Below are positions 33,794 to 42,782 of a stretch of DNA of 64,000 nucleotides, piece after piece (the stretch's first letter is position 1; each line of letters begins with the position of its first letter). The notes beneath the pieces are model-generated. The model was not told where the DNA came from, searched no databases, and saw nothing but the letters and a program-made list of their open reading frames with translations. Location of the stretch: positions 248,001 to 312,000 of the forward strand of contig NZ_LHUR01000022.1 in the NCBI RefSeq assembly GCF_001263795.1, in the 5' to 3' direction. The translations under genes and the position numbers were made by a program. This DNA comes from Clostridium homopropionicum DSM 5847. GTDB taxonomy: Bacteria > Bacillota > Clostridia > Clostridiales > Clostridiaceae.

Positions 33794-34477
33794 ATGTATT
33801 TACCTAGTTACACACATCAAATCAGAACAAAAAACCAAAGAAAATATAAATTACTTCAAATATTATTTTCTTTAACCTTTAGTTTGTTTATTATTGGTAC
33901 ATCAGTGAAATTTACCTTAATGTTTAAGCCTTTATACTATTTTGATATAGAGTATTTAAATATCGTAGAACAATCAAATTTTAGTAAAGCTGAAATAGTA
34001 AAAAACTACGATTATGTTATTGATTATCTATTAAATCCAAAAGCTCAAGAGTTTAATCTTCCTTCCATTCCATATTCAAAATATGGACAAATTCACTTTA
34101 AGGATGTTAAAAATATCTTTACTTCTATTGATGTTTTGCTAATTGTAACTGGACTTCTTAATGTTTTTGGATTGATTATTAATCTCAAACGTAAAAACTT
34201 TAATTTTCTAAAGCAGACTTCTTCAATATTAATAATACTTCCCATAATACTTTTAACGGCTTTCATGATAAACTTTGATGCCTTTTTTACTATATTTCAT
34301 AAGATATTTTTTAGAAATGATTACTGGATATTTGATCCAGAACTAGACCCTATTATCAAAATACTTCCTAAAGAATTTTTTTATCACTCTGCGTTATTAA
34401 TAGTAATACTAATAATATTAATCATCATATTTTTAAAATTGCTCTATAAGAAATTAAGTAAAGTAAAGCTCTACTAA
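33794..34477 (+). CDS. TIGR01906/DUF1461-type integral membrane protein
   Basis: 227 residues with four main membrane segments (about 24-45, 118-137, 150-172, 203-222). Between the first two lies an outside loop with YVIDYLLNPKAQEFNLPSI and YSKYGQIHFKDVKNIF, typical of this family of unknown function. Start after GGGGGTTATAGG-ATG. The 266 nt upstream hold only AT-rich promoter-like sequence, nothing specific. Confidence 0.8.
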   Translation: MYLPSYTHQIRTKNQRKYKLLQILFSLTFSLFIIGTSVKFTLMFKPLYYFDIEYLNIVEQSNFSKAEIVKNYDYVIDYLLNPKAQEFNLPSIPYSKYGQIHFKDVKNIFTSIDVLLIVTGLLNVFGLIINLKRKNFNFLKQTSSILIILPIILLTAFMINFDAFFTIFHKIFFRNDYWIFDPELDPIIKILPKEFFYHSALLIVILIILIIIFLKLLYKKLSKVKLY

Positions 34478-34502
34478 ATAGTATATTACACTTTTTCATC
34501 AA

Positions 34503-35624
34503 TTATTTTATTAGTATATCTTCAACTAAATGCCTTGGTGTGGTACCCTGTGTTTTTTTTGTAGACTCTTGAAGTCCTAATATTAATAAAACATTTCCGT
34601 ATTCAGAATATGCTTTACTAAATTCTTTATTGACTTCGAGCATTTCAGGATAAGTCTGTAAAACTTGGACACTAGGACGTATATTTCCACCTTTAACTTC
34701 ATTAAGAAGATGTTGATAAAATCTACCTGCTTGAATAAAGGCTTCAACAGACTCTTCTCTTGAACAAACCAAAACATATGCACGTTCATCAGCTAATCTT
34801 TTTTCGAACGTCTGTATACTTTGCTTACCAAAAGATGACGGATCTTGTGCACTATATTCCATCATAACTTGAGCAAATGGTTTTACAATCATTGGTATAT
34901 TACTAAGTGTAAGTCCATATCGATATTTATTTTTTGATTTTTCTGTCCATTGAAAAATAGAGAGTAATTCTTTGGTCGCATCTAAGCTCTTTGCTTCTAT
35001 CTCAGTGCCTTTTCGAAGCCATTCTCTCAGTTTGTTCTTTTCTAAATCATTTGTAATAAAAGCATAAGATAAATTCGGAAATTCTACTCCAACTTGCTCA
35101 AGGAGCTTTTTTAAATCTTCCTCTGAAAACTCTTCAGTATCATTGTAGATCCAGCTTGCTGAAATAGTGCTATCAACCTTTTGCCTATTATTAGGTTGAA
35201 TTGAAATTGTCGCTACATGTGGATAAAGATCGTTAAAGTTAGGATTATGAAGAATCACTTTTGTCTCATACCCAAAACGTTTTGCAGCTTGAGTATAGTT
35301 CTCAATAAATGCTCCATGTCCCATCAAAAGTTGTCTATGATCCCGATCAGCTATTTTCAAATCCTTCTTCATATCTGCAAATAACTGAACTTTATCTTCA
35401 GATAATTCTTTGACAAGCCATGGTTGCATGTTGTGACTGGAAGATGCCTTAATTCCTTCAGCAATCAATCTCCTCTGGTCATTTTCAAGTCCTTGAACAT
35501 ATTTATCTTGCCAAACCATTGAGTAAATCTTAGCTGAGAATGTACCATCTAAAATAATAATTATCAATAAAACAGATATCACTACTATAACAAATATCAT
35601 AGCCATTAATTTCCCCTTTCTCAC
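34503..35624 (-). CDS. Acg-like nitroreductase-family protein, membrane anchored
   Basis: 373 residues. N-terminal membrane anchor (about 8-28), then a nitroreductase-like fold with IKASSSHNMQPWLV, where Acg proteins bind FMN, and HRQLLMGHGAFIENY. Acg-family members are FMN-binding but often lack reductase activity. The start overlaps the stop of the TetR gene by 4 nt, so the two are co-translated and the TetR protein is its likely regulator. Confidence 0.82.
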   Translation of the reverse strand: MRKGKLMAMIFVIVVISVLLIIIILDGTFSAKIYSMVWQDKYVQGLENDQRRLIAEGIKASSSHNMQPWLVKELSEDKVQLFADMKKDLKIADRDHRQLLMGHGAFIENYTQAAKRFGYETKVILHNPNFNDLYPHVATISIQPNNRQKVDSTISASWIYNDTEEFSEEDLKKLLEQVGVEFPNLSYAFITNDLEKNKLREWLRKGTEIEAKSLDATKELLSIFQWTEKSKNKYRYGLTLSNIPMIVKPFAQVMMEYSAQDPSSFGKQSIQTFEKRLADERAYVLVCSREESVEAFIQAGRFYQHLLNEVKGGNIRPSVQVLQTYPEMLEVNKEFSKAYSEYGNVLLILGLQESTKKTQGTTPRHLVEDILIK

Positions 35625-36247
35625 ACTATCACCTCTTTCAAAAAGTTCTTCATTAACTCTAAATGTTCACATTTCATAGTGTTCACATCATGTCCATAAT
35701 ATCTTTCTAGCCAAATTCCTTTATCCTTTATGAGTTTTGAGAAACCTAGCAAACTTGACCAGATGAATAATGACAAAATTTCCTCGTTTACTTTAAATCT
35801 AACACCATTTGCAACAGCTTTTTTTATCAGAATAGAAATCTCATAGGTATTAGCAATTTCACGGATTTCTTCAACCTGCCTAGAATGACTTTCGTAATAT
35901 AAACTTTCATTATACTCAACAATCAAATTTGCCATTACATCATTAGTAGTCATAAAATCTAAATATACTGTTCCTAACTTTACAATTTGTTCTTCAAAAG
36001 AATGATCTGCTGTAATACTGTAAGCATAACAAAGTTCTTGATTTAATTGCAAAAAACTGTATTTTACTAACGCTAAATACATTTCCGTTTTACTTTCATA
36101 ATACTTATAAAGTGTTCTTTTACTAATCGCAGCAATTTTAGAAATCTCAATTGATGTTATAGAATCGAGAGTTTTAGTTTCCATTAATTTCAGCAGACCC
36201 ACTATAATTCTGTTATTGATATCGTTTTTTCTCTGTTCTCTTTTCAT
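35621..36247 (-). CDS. TetR-family transcriptional regulator
   Basis: 208 residues with N-terminal HTH (ITSIEISKIAAISKRTLYKYYESKTEMYLALVKY) and a variable helical ligand domain. First gene of an operon with the Acg-like gene. A matching operator-like dyad and promoter are at 36267-36315. Ligand unknown. Confidence 0.92.
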   Translation of the reverse strand: MKREQRKNDINNRIIVGLLKLMETKTLDSITSIEISKIAAISKRTLYKYYESKTEMYLALVKYSFLQLNQELCYAYSITADHSFEEQIVKLGTVYLDFMTTNDVMANLIVEYNESLYYESHSRQVEEIREIANTYEISILIKKAVANGVRFKVNEEILSLFIWSSLLGFSKLIKDKGIWLERYYGHDVNTMKCEHLELMKNFLKEVIV

Positions 36248-36266
36248 AATAACCTCACCCTAATAT

Positions 36267-36315
36267 GTAAACTATCAGTATACTTTTATTATAATATTTT
36301 TTTCTCTGATTACAA
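36267..36315 (-). promoter_or_regulatory. TetR gene promoter and operator-like dyad
   Basis: Minus strand: -35 TTGTAA (36315-36310), 16-bp spacer, -10 TATAAT (36293-36288). Just downstream the dyad GTAAACTATCAGTATAC (36267-36283; 6 of 7 arm positions match) covers the start site, as expected for autorepression. Confidence 0.75.
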
Positions 36316-36422
36316 GAGCATTTTTAAAAAACATTTTTCAATCGTGCTAAACATCTATATATTTCATTTCAATATAGTTTCTTAATGATGTTGGCAGGAT
36401 GCTCCTGCTTTTGAAATACAAA

Positions 36423-36440
36423 AAACGCCCTTAGGCGTTT
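36423..36440 (-). terminator. Terminator-like hairpin downstream of the clpP remnant
   Basis: AAACGCC-CTTA-GGCGTTT stem-loop with A/U-rich flanks. Confidence 0.65.
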
Positions 36441-36513
36441 GCTTATTAAATAATACTTTATAAATATTGTAAATATCCTTTACCACATCAGGACCAGAAT
36501 TTTTTAACAAGTC

Positions 36514-36776
36514 CTATCTTACAAGGACTTTGTCTATTATTCCATAGTCCAATGCTTCCTCAGCAGACATGAAAAAATCTCTTTCCATATCCTTTTCTAT
36601 TTTTTTCAATTGGCTGACCTTTAAAACCGCCATAAACCGATGGCTGCAAGTCCTACACATATTGTAGATACGTCTGGTTTAATATATTGCATTGTATCAT
36701 ATATTGCCATTTCAGCAGTAATAGATCCTCCAGGACTATTTATATAAAAGTTAATATCTGCATCTGGAGATATTCT
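36514..36776 (-). pseudogene. clpP remnant (decayed)
   Basis: Reading the minus strand gives [31 protein letters not shown] and, after a stop and frameshift, GQPIEK and a segment like [21 protein letters not shown], all from ATP-dependent Clp protease subunit ClpP. The N-terminal third and about 45 internal residues including the catalytic Ser/His area are missing. It is fused upstream to an AraC fragment. Clearly not functional. Confidence 0.8.
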
Positions 36777-36955
36777 GTAAGCCTTCTCTTTCTTATATAT
36801 TCAGCCACAGACTCACCGACAACAGCATGAAAAACCCTATGAAAATGGTACTTTGATAGAAAAACCTTATCTGCAAGATCTTTAAGTTCTATTTTATTAT
36901 TCAGATTATGTTCTATATGTTCAATAGACTTCTTAATACAATCATCATAATTCAT
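36777..36955 (-). pseudogene. AraC-family HTH fragment
   Basis: About 60 residues of an AraC-type DNA-binding domain (IEHIEHNLNNKIELKDLADKV, FLSKYHFHRVFHAVVGESV) then the frame runs into the clpP remnant at about 36776 and stops at 36740. The second HTH and any effector domain are lost by a deletion that joined two unrelated genes. Confidence 0.75.
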
Positions 36956-37083
36956 ATTACTATACCTGCCTCATTAATCTTTTTATATATTATAACTTAA
37001 CTCCTAATAGAATTCCTGTTCTTTTTTGCTAACTAAATATATCGAATAGTTAGATTGTAGAGATAAATTATTTGTTAAAAGTA

Positions 37084-37133
37084 AAAAATATGGATAAGAT
37101 ACATTATAATACCTGCACTTTATCCATATTTTT
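37084..37133 (-). terminator. Terminator of the CGGC/methyltransferase/ArsR operon
   Basis: AAAAATATGGATAA / TTATCCATATTTTT perfect 14-bp stem with a long loop, 47 nt after the CGGC gene stop; T-run on the minus strand. Confidence 0.75.
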
Positions 37134-37179
37134 AATACGCATCTCATATCTTTTAAATTCATACTTATCTAATGTTTAA

Positions 37180-37512
37180 TCAATGAGTATAATCAATAAT
37201 TTTAATATCGTCGCCTAATTTCTTTACAATTGCTTCCTTCATTTTTTCTGCATGTGGACAAGCAAAACCTATAGGATTTCCTTTTGTAATGCATGATGCA
37301 AATACAATAGTATCAGCACCTCTTTTCACCATTTCAGCGGCCCTTGTTACAGCTTTCTTTCCCGGGCAACCACCACAAGTATTTACTCCTACTACTTCGA
37401 TATCTTCTTGGATACCTTCAAAGGCTAACTTTTTTGTGCTCATCACTTTAAAGCAAGTAGTTGCTGGACACATATCCTCTGTTTGCATACATCTAATTAA
37501 CCCTACTTTCAT
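37180..37512 (-). CDS. CGGC-domain metal-binding protein
   Basis: 110 residues. Conserved Cys sites: IRCMQTEDMCPATTC (about 7-20), the name-giving NTCGGCPG (about 45-52), and FASCITKG, FACPHAE. Predicted to bind a metal; often next to arsenic or redox genes in clostridia. Start after GGAGGATGAGAAATT-ATG. It is the third gene of an ArsR-methyltransferase-CGGC operon. Confidence 0.85.
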   Translation of the reverse strand: MKVGLIRCMQTEDMCPATTCFKVMSTKKLAFEGIQEDIEVVGVNTCGGCPGKKAVTRAAEMVKRGADTIVFASCITKGNPIGFACPHAEKMKEAIVKKLGDDIKIIDYTH

Positions 37513-37530
37513 AATTTCTCATCCTCCATT

Positions 37531-38103
37531 TTATTTTTTAAAAATTAATCCAAAATGATATGGTTGAATCTCAATCTGTTTTTCTAAAGTAAACCCTACC
37601 TTTTCTGCCCATTCTATAATCATTTCTGGTTTCGGTCTGATTTCCATAGACGGACCTCTTGGAGTATCTCCATATTTCCAGTGTATTACGCCTATCTTTC
37701 CTTGTTGGTCAAGCATACCATAAACATGAGTAAGTAACTTAATGGGTTCTTCGCAATGTAGAATATTAAATAAAGTAATATAATCAATTTCTTCTATATA
37801 TTTTTTTAAGGCTTTTGTAGTATCTTTCTCGCTAATGTCACCATAAACTAGATCTATATTTAAGACACTATTTTCTTCTACCTTCTTTTTGCATACCTCT
37901 ATCATTTCCTTATCAACATCTATTCCAATAACTGTTCCATTAATAATTTCAGCAGCAGGTAATAGAAAAGTCCCATATCCACAACCGATATCGACTAAGT
38001 TTCTTATATTTTTTCTCACTTCCATTTTTTCAAGAATTTCTGTTGGACTAAAAAATGTGTCCCAAAGTTCCTCTGAAGGCATTCCCGATTCTCTATATTT
38101 CAT
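37531..38103 (-). CDS. Class I SAM-dependent methyltransferase
   Basis: 190 residues with motif I LVDIGCGYGTFLLPAAE, motif II GIDVDKEM, and ITLFNILHCEEPIKLL. It lacks the Cys triad of ArsM, so arsenic methylation is not supported. It lies between an ArsR repressor and a CGGC protein, suggesting a role in metal, metalloid or toxic-compound response. Substrate unknown. Confidence 0.82.
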   Translation of the reverse strand: MKYRESGMPSEELWDTFFSPTEILEKMEVRKNIRNLVDIGCGYGTFLLPAAEIINGTVIGIDVDKEMIEVCKKKVEENSVLNIDLVYGDISEKDTTKALKKYIEEIDYITLFNILHCEEPIKLLTHVYGMLDQQGKIGVIHWKYGDTPRGPSMEIRPKPEMIIEWAEKVGFTLEKQIEIQPYHFGLIFKK

Positions 38104-38121
38104 CTTTGAAATTCCTCCTAC

Positions 38122-38442
38122 TTAAATTTCATTTATTAAATCTATATTTTTCTTCATATGCTCAATCATTGCATCTCTCATAATTGTACAGGCTTCAAGG
38201 GTTTTAGGGTTTGCAATTTTATAATATATTTTTGTTCCTTCTCGTCTCGTCACTACTACACCCTTTTCACGCATAACGGATAAGTGTTGAGATATATTTG
38301 AGACTCTAACTTTCATCTTTTCTGCAATTTCATCAACGCATAATTCTTCACTACCTAATAAAAACATTATTTCTATTCGTTTTGGATTAGCCATGAATTT
38401 GCAAAACTCTGCGTGTAATCTATAAATTTCTTTATCATTCAT
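38122..38442 (-). CDS. ArsR-family regulator of the methyltransferase/CGGC operon
   Basis: 106 residues, winged helix: HAEFCKFMANPKRIEIMFLLG, EELCVDEIAEKM, RVSNISQHLSVMREK. Only one Cys in the usual CVC position, so arsenic may be sensed differently or another ligand used. The frame is open to 38526, but a good promoter lies at 38498-38526 inside that extension, so ATG 38442 is the likely start. Confidence 0.9.
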   Translation of the reverse strand: MNDKEIYRLHAEFCKFMANPKRIEIMFLLGSEELCVDEIAEKMKVRVSNISQHLSVMREKGVVVTRREGTKIYYKIANPKTLEACTIMRDAMIEHMKKNIDLINEI

Positions 38443-38497
38443 AATATTATCTCGCACTTCCTTATTTTCGATAATTTGAATATATGAAACTAAGAAA

Positions 38498-38526
38498 ATT
38501 GTACTATATATTTCTATTATGGTCAA
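38498..38526 (-). promoter_or_regulatory. Promoter of the ArsR/methyltransferase/CGGC operon
   Basis: -35 TTGACC (38526-38521), 17-bp spacer, -10 TACAAT (38503-38498) on the minus strand. Its position fixes the ArsR start downstream. Confidence 0.8.
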
Positions 38527-38584
38527 GCGCTAACTCTTTGTCCAATCCTAAATCATCACTAAAAGCTGATAAACCACATTGCGT

Positions 38585-39085
38585 TTAATTTATTCCCACA
38601 ATATCACTTCTACGTTCCATTAATACTACATCATGCCATTCTCCATTACTCATTTTTCCTACTCTTTCCCTTATACCTATTTCTCTGAAACCACAACTTT
38701 TATGCAGCTCTATACTTGCAATATTTTCTTTAATGATCCCTGATTGCAAAGTCCAAAATCCATTTTCTTCTGACATTTTAACTAAAGTTCCTAAAATAGA
38801 TTTCCCTATACCTTGTCCTCTATATTCCTCACCTATATATATGCTAACTTCCGCAACCCCTGCATAAACACATCTACTGGAAGTTGGACTTAAAGCTCCC
38901 CATCCTAATATCCTGTCCCCTAAACGCGCAACTAACCTACAAGTTTTAATATGACCATTATTCCAATCATTCCAGCTTGGTATCTCTGTCTGAAATGTAG
39001 CTTTACCTGTATCTATACCTTGTAAATATATTTTAGCTACTCCATCCCAATCTTTATGGGTCATTTCTTCAATTTTATAATCCAT
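38585..39085 (-). CDS. GNAT acetyltransferase of the Pat/Bar type, probable ArsN1-like
   Basis: 166 residues: FQTEIPSWNDWNN, VAEVSIYIGEEYRGQGIGKSI (acetyl-CoA pyrophosphate loop RGQGIG) and NIASIELHKSCGFREIGIRE are typical of phosphinothricin N-acetyltransferases. ArsN1, the arsinothricin acetyltransferase of ars clusters, belongs to this subfamily. Here it lies 35 nt downstream of a second arsM gene, supporting ArsN1-like function; a generic amino-acid acetyltransferase is the alternative. ATG 39085 follows GAGGAAGTGTATAGA. Confidence 0.8.
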   Translation of the reverse strand: MDYKIEEMTHKDWDGVAKIYLQGIDTGKATFQTEIPSWNDWNNGHIKTCRLVARLGDRILGWGALSPTSSRCVYAGVAEVSIYIGEEYRGQGIGKSILGTLVKMSEENGFWTLQSGIIKENIASIELHKSCGFREIGIRERVGKMSNGEWHDVVLMERRSDIVGIN

Positions 39086-39120
39086 TCTATACACTTCCTC
39101 TATATATTTCAAATCTTTTT

Positions 39121-39939
39121 CTAACGCTTATATGCCTTTACATGGGCACCTGCATAAGCACCATCAAGCAGGTCAGTATCAATTTTACTGTATACATCTC
39201 CTAAATTCTTTTGCTTTGCTATGTCTTCAATTATTTCTTTAGTATATATATTTACTGGTGTAATCTCAACTTCCTTAAATCCAACTTTTTTGAGTATATC
39301 TATATATACATTTATATCTAATGCACCTGCAATACATCCTACCCACATTTCAGCACTTTGCTTAATATCTTTAGGAACTTCTTTTAATTGAACAATATCA
39401 GCTATAGCGATTCTGCCACCTTTCTTTAAAACTCTATAAGCTTCTCTTAAAGCAACTTCTTTATCTTCACATAGGTTTATTACACAGTTTGAAGTAATAA
39501 CATCTATAGTTTCATTTTCAAGTGGAATATCCTCAATATAGCCTTTTATAAATTCTACGTTGTTTACTCCCATTTTCTCCTTATTTTTATTTGCCAGTTC
39601 AAGCATTTCATCCGTCATATCAAGTCCATAAACTTTACCTTCTTCACCAACATACTTAGAAGATATAAAAGCATCTATTCCTCCACCGCTTCCTAAGTCT
39701 AAAACTGTTTCTCCTTTCTTAAATGCTGCCAAAACTACTGGGTTAGCACAGCCTAAAGAAGCATTTACAGCATCCTCTGGTAATCCCTCTAAATATTCCT
39801 TTGTATAAATATTTGAGTTATTACTTATATCTCCACAACAAGCAGCACCACATCCACAAGATGCCTTTGAATTGTTGCTTACCTTTTTAGCAATACCTCC
39901 ATAGTATGACTTAACTTTGCCTTTAATCTTATTATCCAT
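39121..39939 (-). CDS. arsM: Second arsenite methyltransferase
   Basis: 272 residues, ArsM fold: Cys-rich N-terminus (CGCGAACCG, about residues 28-36), VLDLGSGGGIDAFI, GLDMTDEM, and the three As-ligand cysteines in SLGCANP, SNCVINLC and VGCIAGALD. It is clearly diverged from the ArsM at 6592-7449. It is preceded 17 nt upstream by a MarR-type regulator and followed by an ArsN1-like acetyltransferase, forming a three-gene operon. Confidence 0.92.
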   Translation of the reverse strand: MDNKIKGKVKSYYGGIAKKVSNNSKASCGCGAACCGDISNNSNIYTKEYLEGLPEDAVNASLGCANPVVLAAFKKGETVLDLGSGGGIDAFISSKYVGEEGKVYGLDMTDEMLELANKNKEKMGVNNVEFIKGYIEDIPLENETIDVITSNCVINLCEDKEVALREAYRVLKKGGRIAIADIVQLKEVPKDIKQSAEMWVGCIAGALDINVYIDILKKVGFKEVEITPVNIYTKEIIEDIAKQKNLGDVYSKIDTDLLDGAYAGAHVKAYKR

Positions 39940-39956
39940 TTCCTATCCCTCCTTAA

Positions 39957-40397
39957 TTAACAACACTTATTTTGTTTTGCTGCTTTAATTATTAATTGTA
40001 AACTCTCTAGTACCTGTTCTCTTTTTTCTTTTGGTATGGAAGAAAAAATGCTTTGATAATACTTTTCCATGCTATTTTCAATGTTATCAAATACCTTAAT
40101 CCCTTCATCGGTTAATTTAATTGATACATATCTTCTATCCTCAGGATGCACCTCTCTAATTGCTAAACCTGAATCTACTAATTTATTTATAGTTCTGCTC
40201 ATGGTGCTCTTATCTAATGTCAATAGTTCAGCCAGTTCATTTAGCGATGTATCCTTTGCCCTGCCTATCTCAACAATAGCATGACATTGAGAAACTGTTG
40301 TTCCGCAACATGTGGCTTCGCTTTCTTCTAGTATCCCTAAGTTTCTAACAAGAACTCTAATTAGTTCTCTTAAATAGTGACTTTCTTTATTATCCAT
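39957..40397 (-). CDS. MarR-family regulator of the second arsM operon
   Basis: 146 residues, winged helix (LNELAELLTLDKSTMSRTINKLVDSG, REVHPEDRRYVSIKLTDEG). Unusual cysteines, EATCCGTTVSQC near the start of helix 2 and the KQNKCC tail, suggest direct metalloid or thiol sensing. ATG 40397 follows GAGGTGGTAAA; the operator at 40422-40440 lies inside its own promoter. Confidence 0.9.
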   Translation of the reverse strand: MDNKESHYLRELIRVLVRNLGILEESEATCCGTTVSQCHAIVEIGRAKDTSLNELAELLTLDKSTMSRTINKLVDSGLAIREVHPEDRRYVSIKLTDEGIKVFDNIENSMEKYYQSIFSSIPKEKREQVLESLQLIIKAAKQNKCC

Positions 40398-40415
40398 TTT
40401 ACCACCTCTGCAATC

Positions 40416-40445
40416 ATTGTAATACAAAACTGTTGTGTATCGCAA
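40416..40445 (-). promoter_or_regulatory. marR-arsM-arsN promoter with MarR operator in the spacer
   Basis: -35 TTGCGA (40445-40440), 18-bp spacer, -10 TACAAT (40421-40416), minus strand. The spacer holds the dyad ATACAAAAC-T-GTTGTGTAT (40422-40440; 8 of 9 arm positions match), a typical MarR repressor site. Confidence 0.8.
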
Positions 40446-40942
40446 CTATTGTTTATATAAATATTTCGACAGCTATTTTTAAAAGAACGTCATATCTGTA
40501 TCTTTAAAATAAACCTATTCTGTTTCTATAACCTGAATCCATGATTTTTCTAGTACCTATCTATTTCCATGAAATAAAGCTTTTCCGTCAGCCTAATCCC
40601 TTTAATATCAAGGCTTATAGCCTTTGTAATTAAATCTTGCCGTTTCTAACAATAACAAAAAGAGTAGGTTGTGGATTCTAGTTATCCAAAATCCTCTCTA
40701 CTCTTGATATATTGAGCTTTCTCAAGTTTTTCTATTATTTTTTCCGATTCATTCCAAACAGTTGTAGATGTTATAAAAAAGTCTTTAAGTATAATGACCT
40801 CAAAATCCTTGAAATTCCTTCTCTTATACATTTATGAGTAAAAAAACTCCTTTTGATACATATTACCATGCAAAACAATTAGGTTATGAACATAATCACA
40901 GCTAGGCAATATAATCCAAATAATATCGAAAAAATATTGACT
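40446..40942. other. Gene-poor stretch with a 49-codon frame
   Basis: About 500 bases without a clear gene. On the minus strand, 40831-40682 is open for 49 residues (MYKRRNFKDFEVIILKDFF, then ESEKIIEKLEKAQYI); AAGGAG lies too far upstream (about 15 nt) to be convincing. It follows the SMC-like pseudogene in the same direction and may be a remnant of its partner gene. A weak hairpin lies near 40660-40715. Confidence 0.3.
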
Positions 40943-42214
40943 TTATTGAAAATGGAACATCAAGGTTTCCGCTTTATCTATATAAAAGTCATTATTTTTG
41001 AGAGACATACTGTTAATATTTTTTGATATTATTTCTGGGTTCATTAACTCTTTTCTACTATCAATTTTTATTTTACTTAAAGTATAAATTAGATTGAAAC
41101 TTGATAGCACTGCTTCATTCTCTACATCCGTAAAACAAATCAACTGTATGTTAAAGAGTTTGGCAAATTCCAGAAATGATTTGAGAAGGTGTTGACTTGT
41201 CATTTTTGCAAATGGATTATCAAGAATAATTACCTTGGCATTTTTAAGTAATTTCTTCTTCTCTGATTGCACCGGCAATATACTCAAATTACTGAATAGT
41301 TTTTTATATCTTATAAATGATATTAAGCTCATAAATAGCATCGCTATTCCAATATACCCTTCTCCCACACTTGTGTTGGATTTTATCTTCTCATAATCGG
41401 TATAATCCCTTTCCACTATCTAAGGGTTTATATATCTCCAAATGATACTCCTGTAGAGGGGTTATAAGATTCACCAATGATTCAGCTTTTAATCTATCAT
41501 GTATCAGTTCTCTTACCTTTTTTTCACACTACCCTCTATTTTTAATTGGGATACGTCATTGACTAAAGTATTTATATGATTATTTACAGTTTCCTCAACA
41601 CTATGCTCATATATTTTAGGCATAGTTAGCTTTACTCCTTGTACAAGATATCCCTTGTCTTCATATTTTGTTGTTTTATCGAAATCTTCTATATCCTCAA
41701 GTATCTTTCTTATATATTGACAGCACATCTGTAAAAGGTTTTCCTTGTCTTTCTTTATATGTTCAAACGTACTCTCAATATTCTCAATATACTTATCTAT
41801 AATTTGTATTTTTATATTCATAAATTGAGTATTGTACTGAAAATTATATAAAAACTTTTCGTTACTCATAAGCTGCTGTAGAGTTGCACCTATTCCTAAA
41901 ACCGTTAAATCAGAATAATCACTAATAATCTGTTTCTTTTGAATTTCAATGTTGGACTTTTCTTGTTCCATATTCCATCTTGATAAGCTTTCTTTCCTTA
42001 AAATATCGTCAACAGTCTTATAAATGGCTGATGGTGTTATTTTCATAAGGTCCACCAATTCTAGAGTTTCTTTTAATTCAGCTTGTTCAAGAGCAAGTCT
42101 TTTACTATTGATTATTCTTATATTTGCATCCAGAGAACCATAAATTAAATTATTACTATCAATGTCATCCTTGTATTTTTCAATTAACTTTTTGTTTTCA
42201 TTTTTTTACTATCG
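40943..42214 (-). pseudogene. Frameshifted C-terminal part of a large SMC/MukB-like coiled-coil ATPase
   Basis: Three blocks of one protein lie in different frames on the minus strand: about 42214-41513 (NNLIYGSLDANIRIINSKRL, coiled coil, LTMPKIYEHSVEETVNNHI), about 41520-41400 (LIHDRLKAESLVNLITPLQE) and 41416-40943, which carries the ABC head end (VIILDNPFAKMTSQHLLKSF, LICFTDVENEAVL). The order and head motif fit the C-terminal part of a large structural-maintenance-type ATPase; the N-terminal head is gone. At least two frameshifts. Possibly a dead defence (Wadjet-like) or DNA-repair gene, which I cannot confirm. Confidence 0.55.
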
Positions 42215-42235
42215 CATTTAATTCTTGTATTAAAA

Positions 42236-42257
42236 AAGAAGGCAAAACCGCCTCCTT
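42236..42257 (-). terminator. Terminator of the arsR/[2Fe-2S] protein operon
   Basis: AAGGAGGC-GGTTTT-GCCTTCTT (minus strand), 8-bp stem with one G-U pair, followed by TTTT, 40 nt past the stop of the gene at 42297. Confidence 0.7.
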
Positions 42258-42296
42258 TTTTATATAATATAAAGAAATTGTGATATAATAAAATTT

Positions 42297-42782
42297 CTAT
42301 TTCATAGATAATCCTCTATCTATTGCATTCTGAATTATTTGATGACAGCACTTGCCTAATGGATTTTTCTTTTGGCATTGTGAATTACTCATTGCTCCAG
42401 TAATCTTTAAAACTTCTTTCATATTAGTAGCACCATCTTTTACTACTGCATCTATGACTTGTTCTTCTGTTACTTTACTACAGTAACAGGCATATTTAGG
42501 ATTCGCATCTTTCTTAAACCATATAGGGACTTTCACTTGTTGCTTATTAAATTTGATATTAAATTCCGTATTATAGTAAGTAATATCGCATTCCTCACTC
42601 ATGCATAAAAAATAATCAAGATTCCCAACTTGCTCTATTAACTCATCAAGTATCATATGCTTTACTGTAATGTTTTTTACAAGAATACCTTCTTTCCCAC
42701 AAACTGGACACAAGTTGGCTTCTTTACAAGAGGATTTAAATGAATCTTCACAACAACACTTATTCAAAATTTCTTTTTCCAT
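42297..42782 (-). CDS. [2Fe-2S] CopZ-N/BFD-like metallochaperone protein (Csac_0668 type)
   Basis: 161 residues. N-terminal zinc-ribbon-like LCPVCGKEG (about 24-32), middle Cys region FLCMSEECDITYYN, then a BFD-like [2Fe-2S] domain with YACYCSKVTEEQV and CQKKNPLGKCCH. Relatives of the Csac_0668 family have Cys or selenocysteine at the first CPVCG position; here it is Cys. The family often accompanies arsenic or mercury genes. Start overlaps the preceding arsR-like gene by 23 nt. Confidence 0.8.
   Translation of the reverse strand: MEKEILNKCCCEDSFKSSCKEANLCPVCGKEGILVKNITVKHMILDELIEQVGNLDYFLCMSEECDITYYNTEFNIKFNKQQVKVPIWFKKDANPKYACYCSKVTEEQVIDAVVKDGATNMKEVLKITGAMSNSQCQKKNPLGKCCHQIIQNAIDRGLSMK

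Noticed and set aside
37531-38103. Methyltransferase as a third ArsM
   Set aside because: The three arsenic-binding cysteines in the GCxNP, SNCVINL and xxCI(x)GA contexts are absent.
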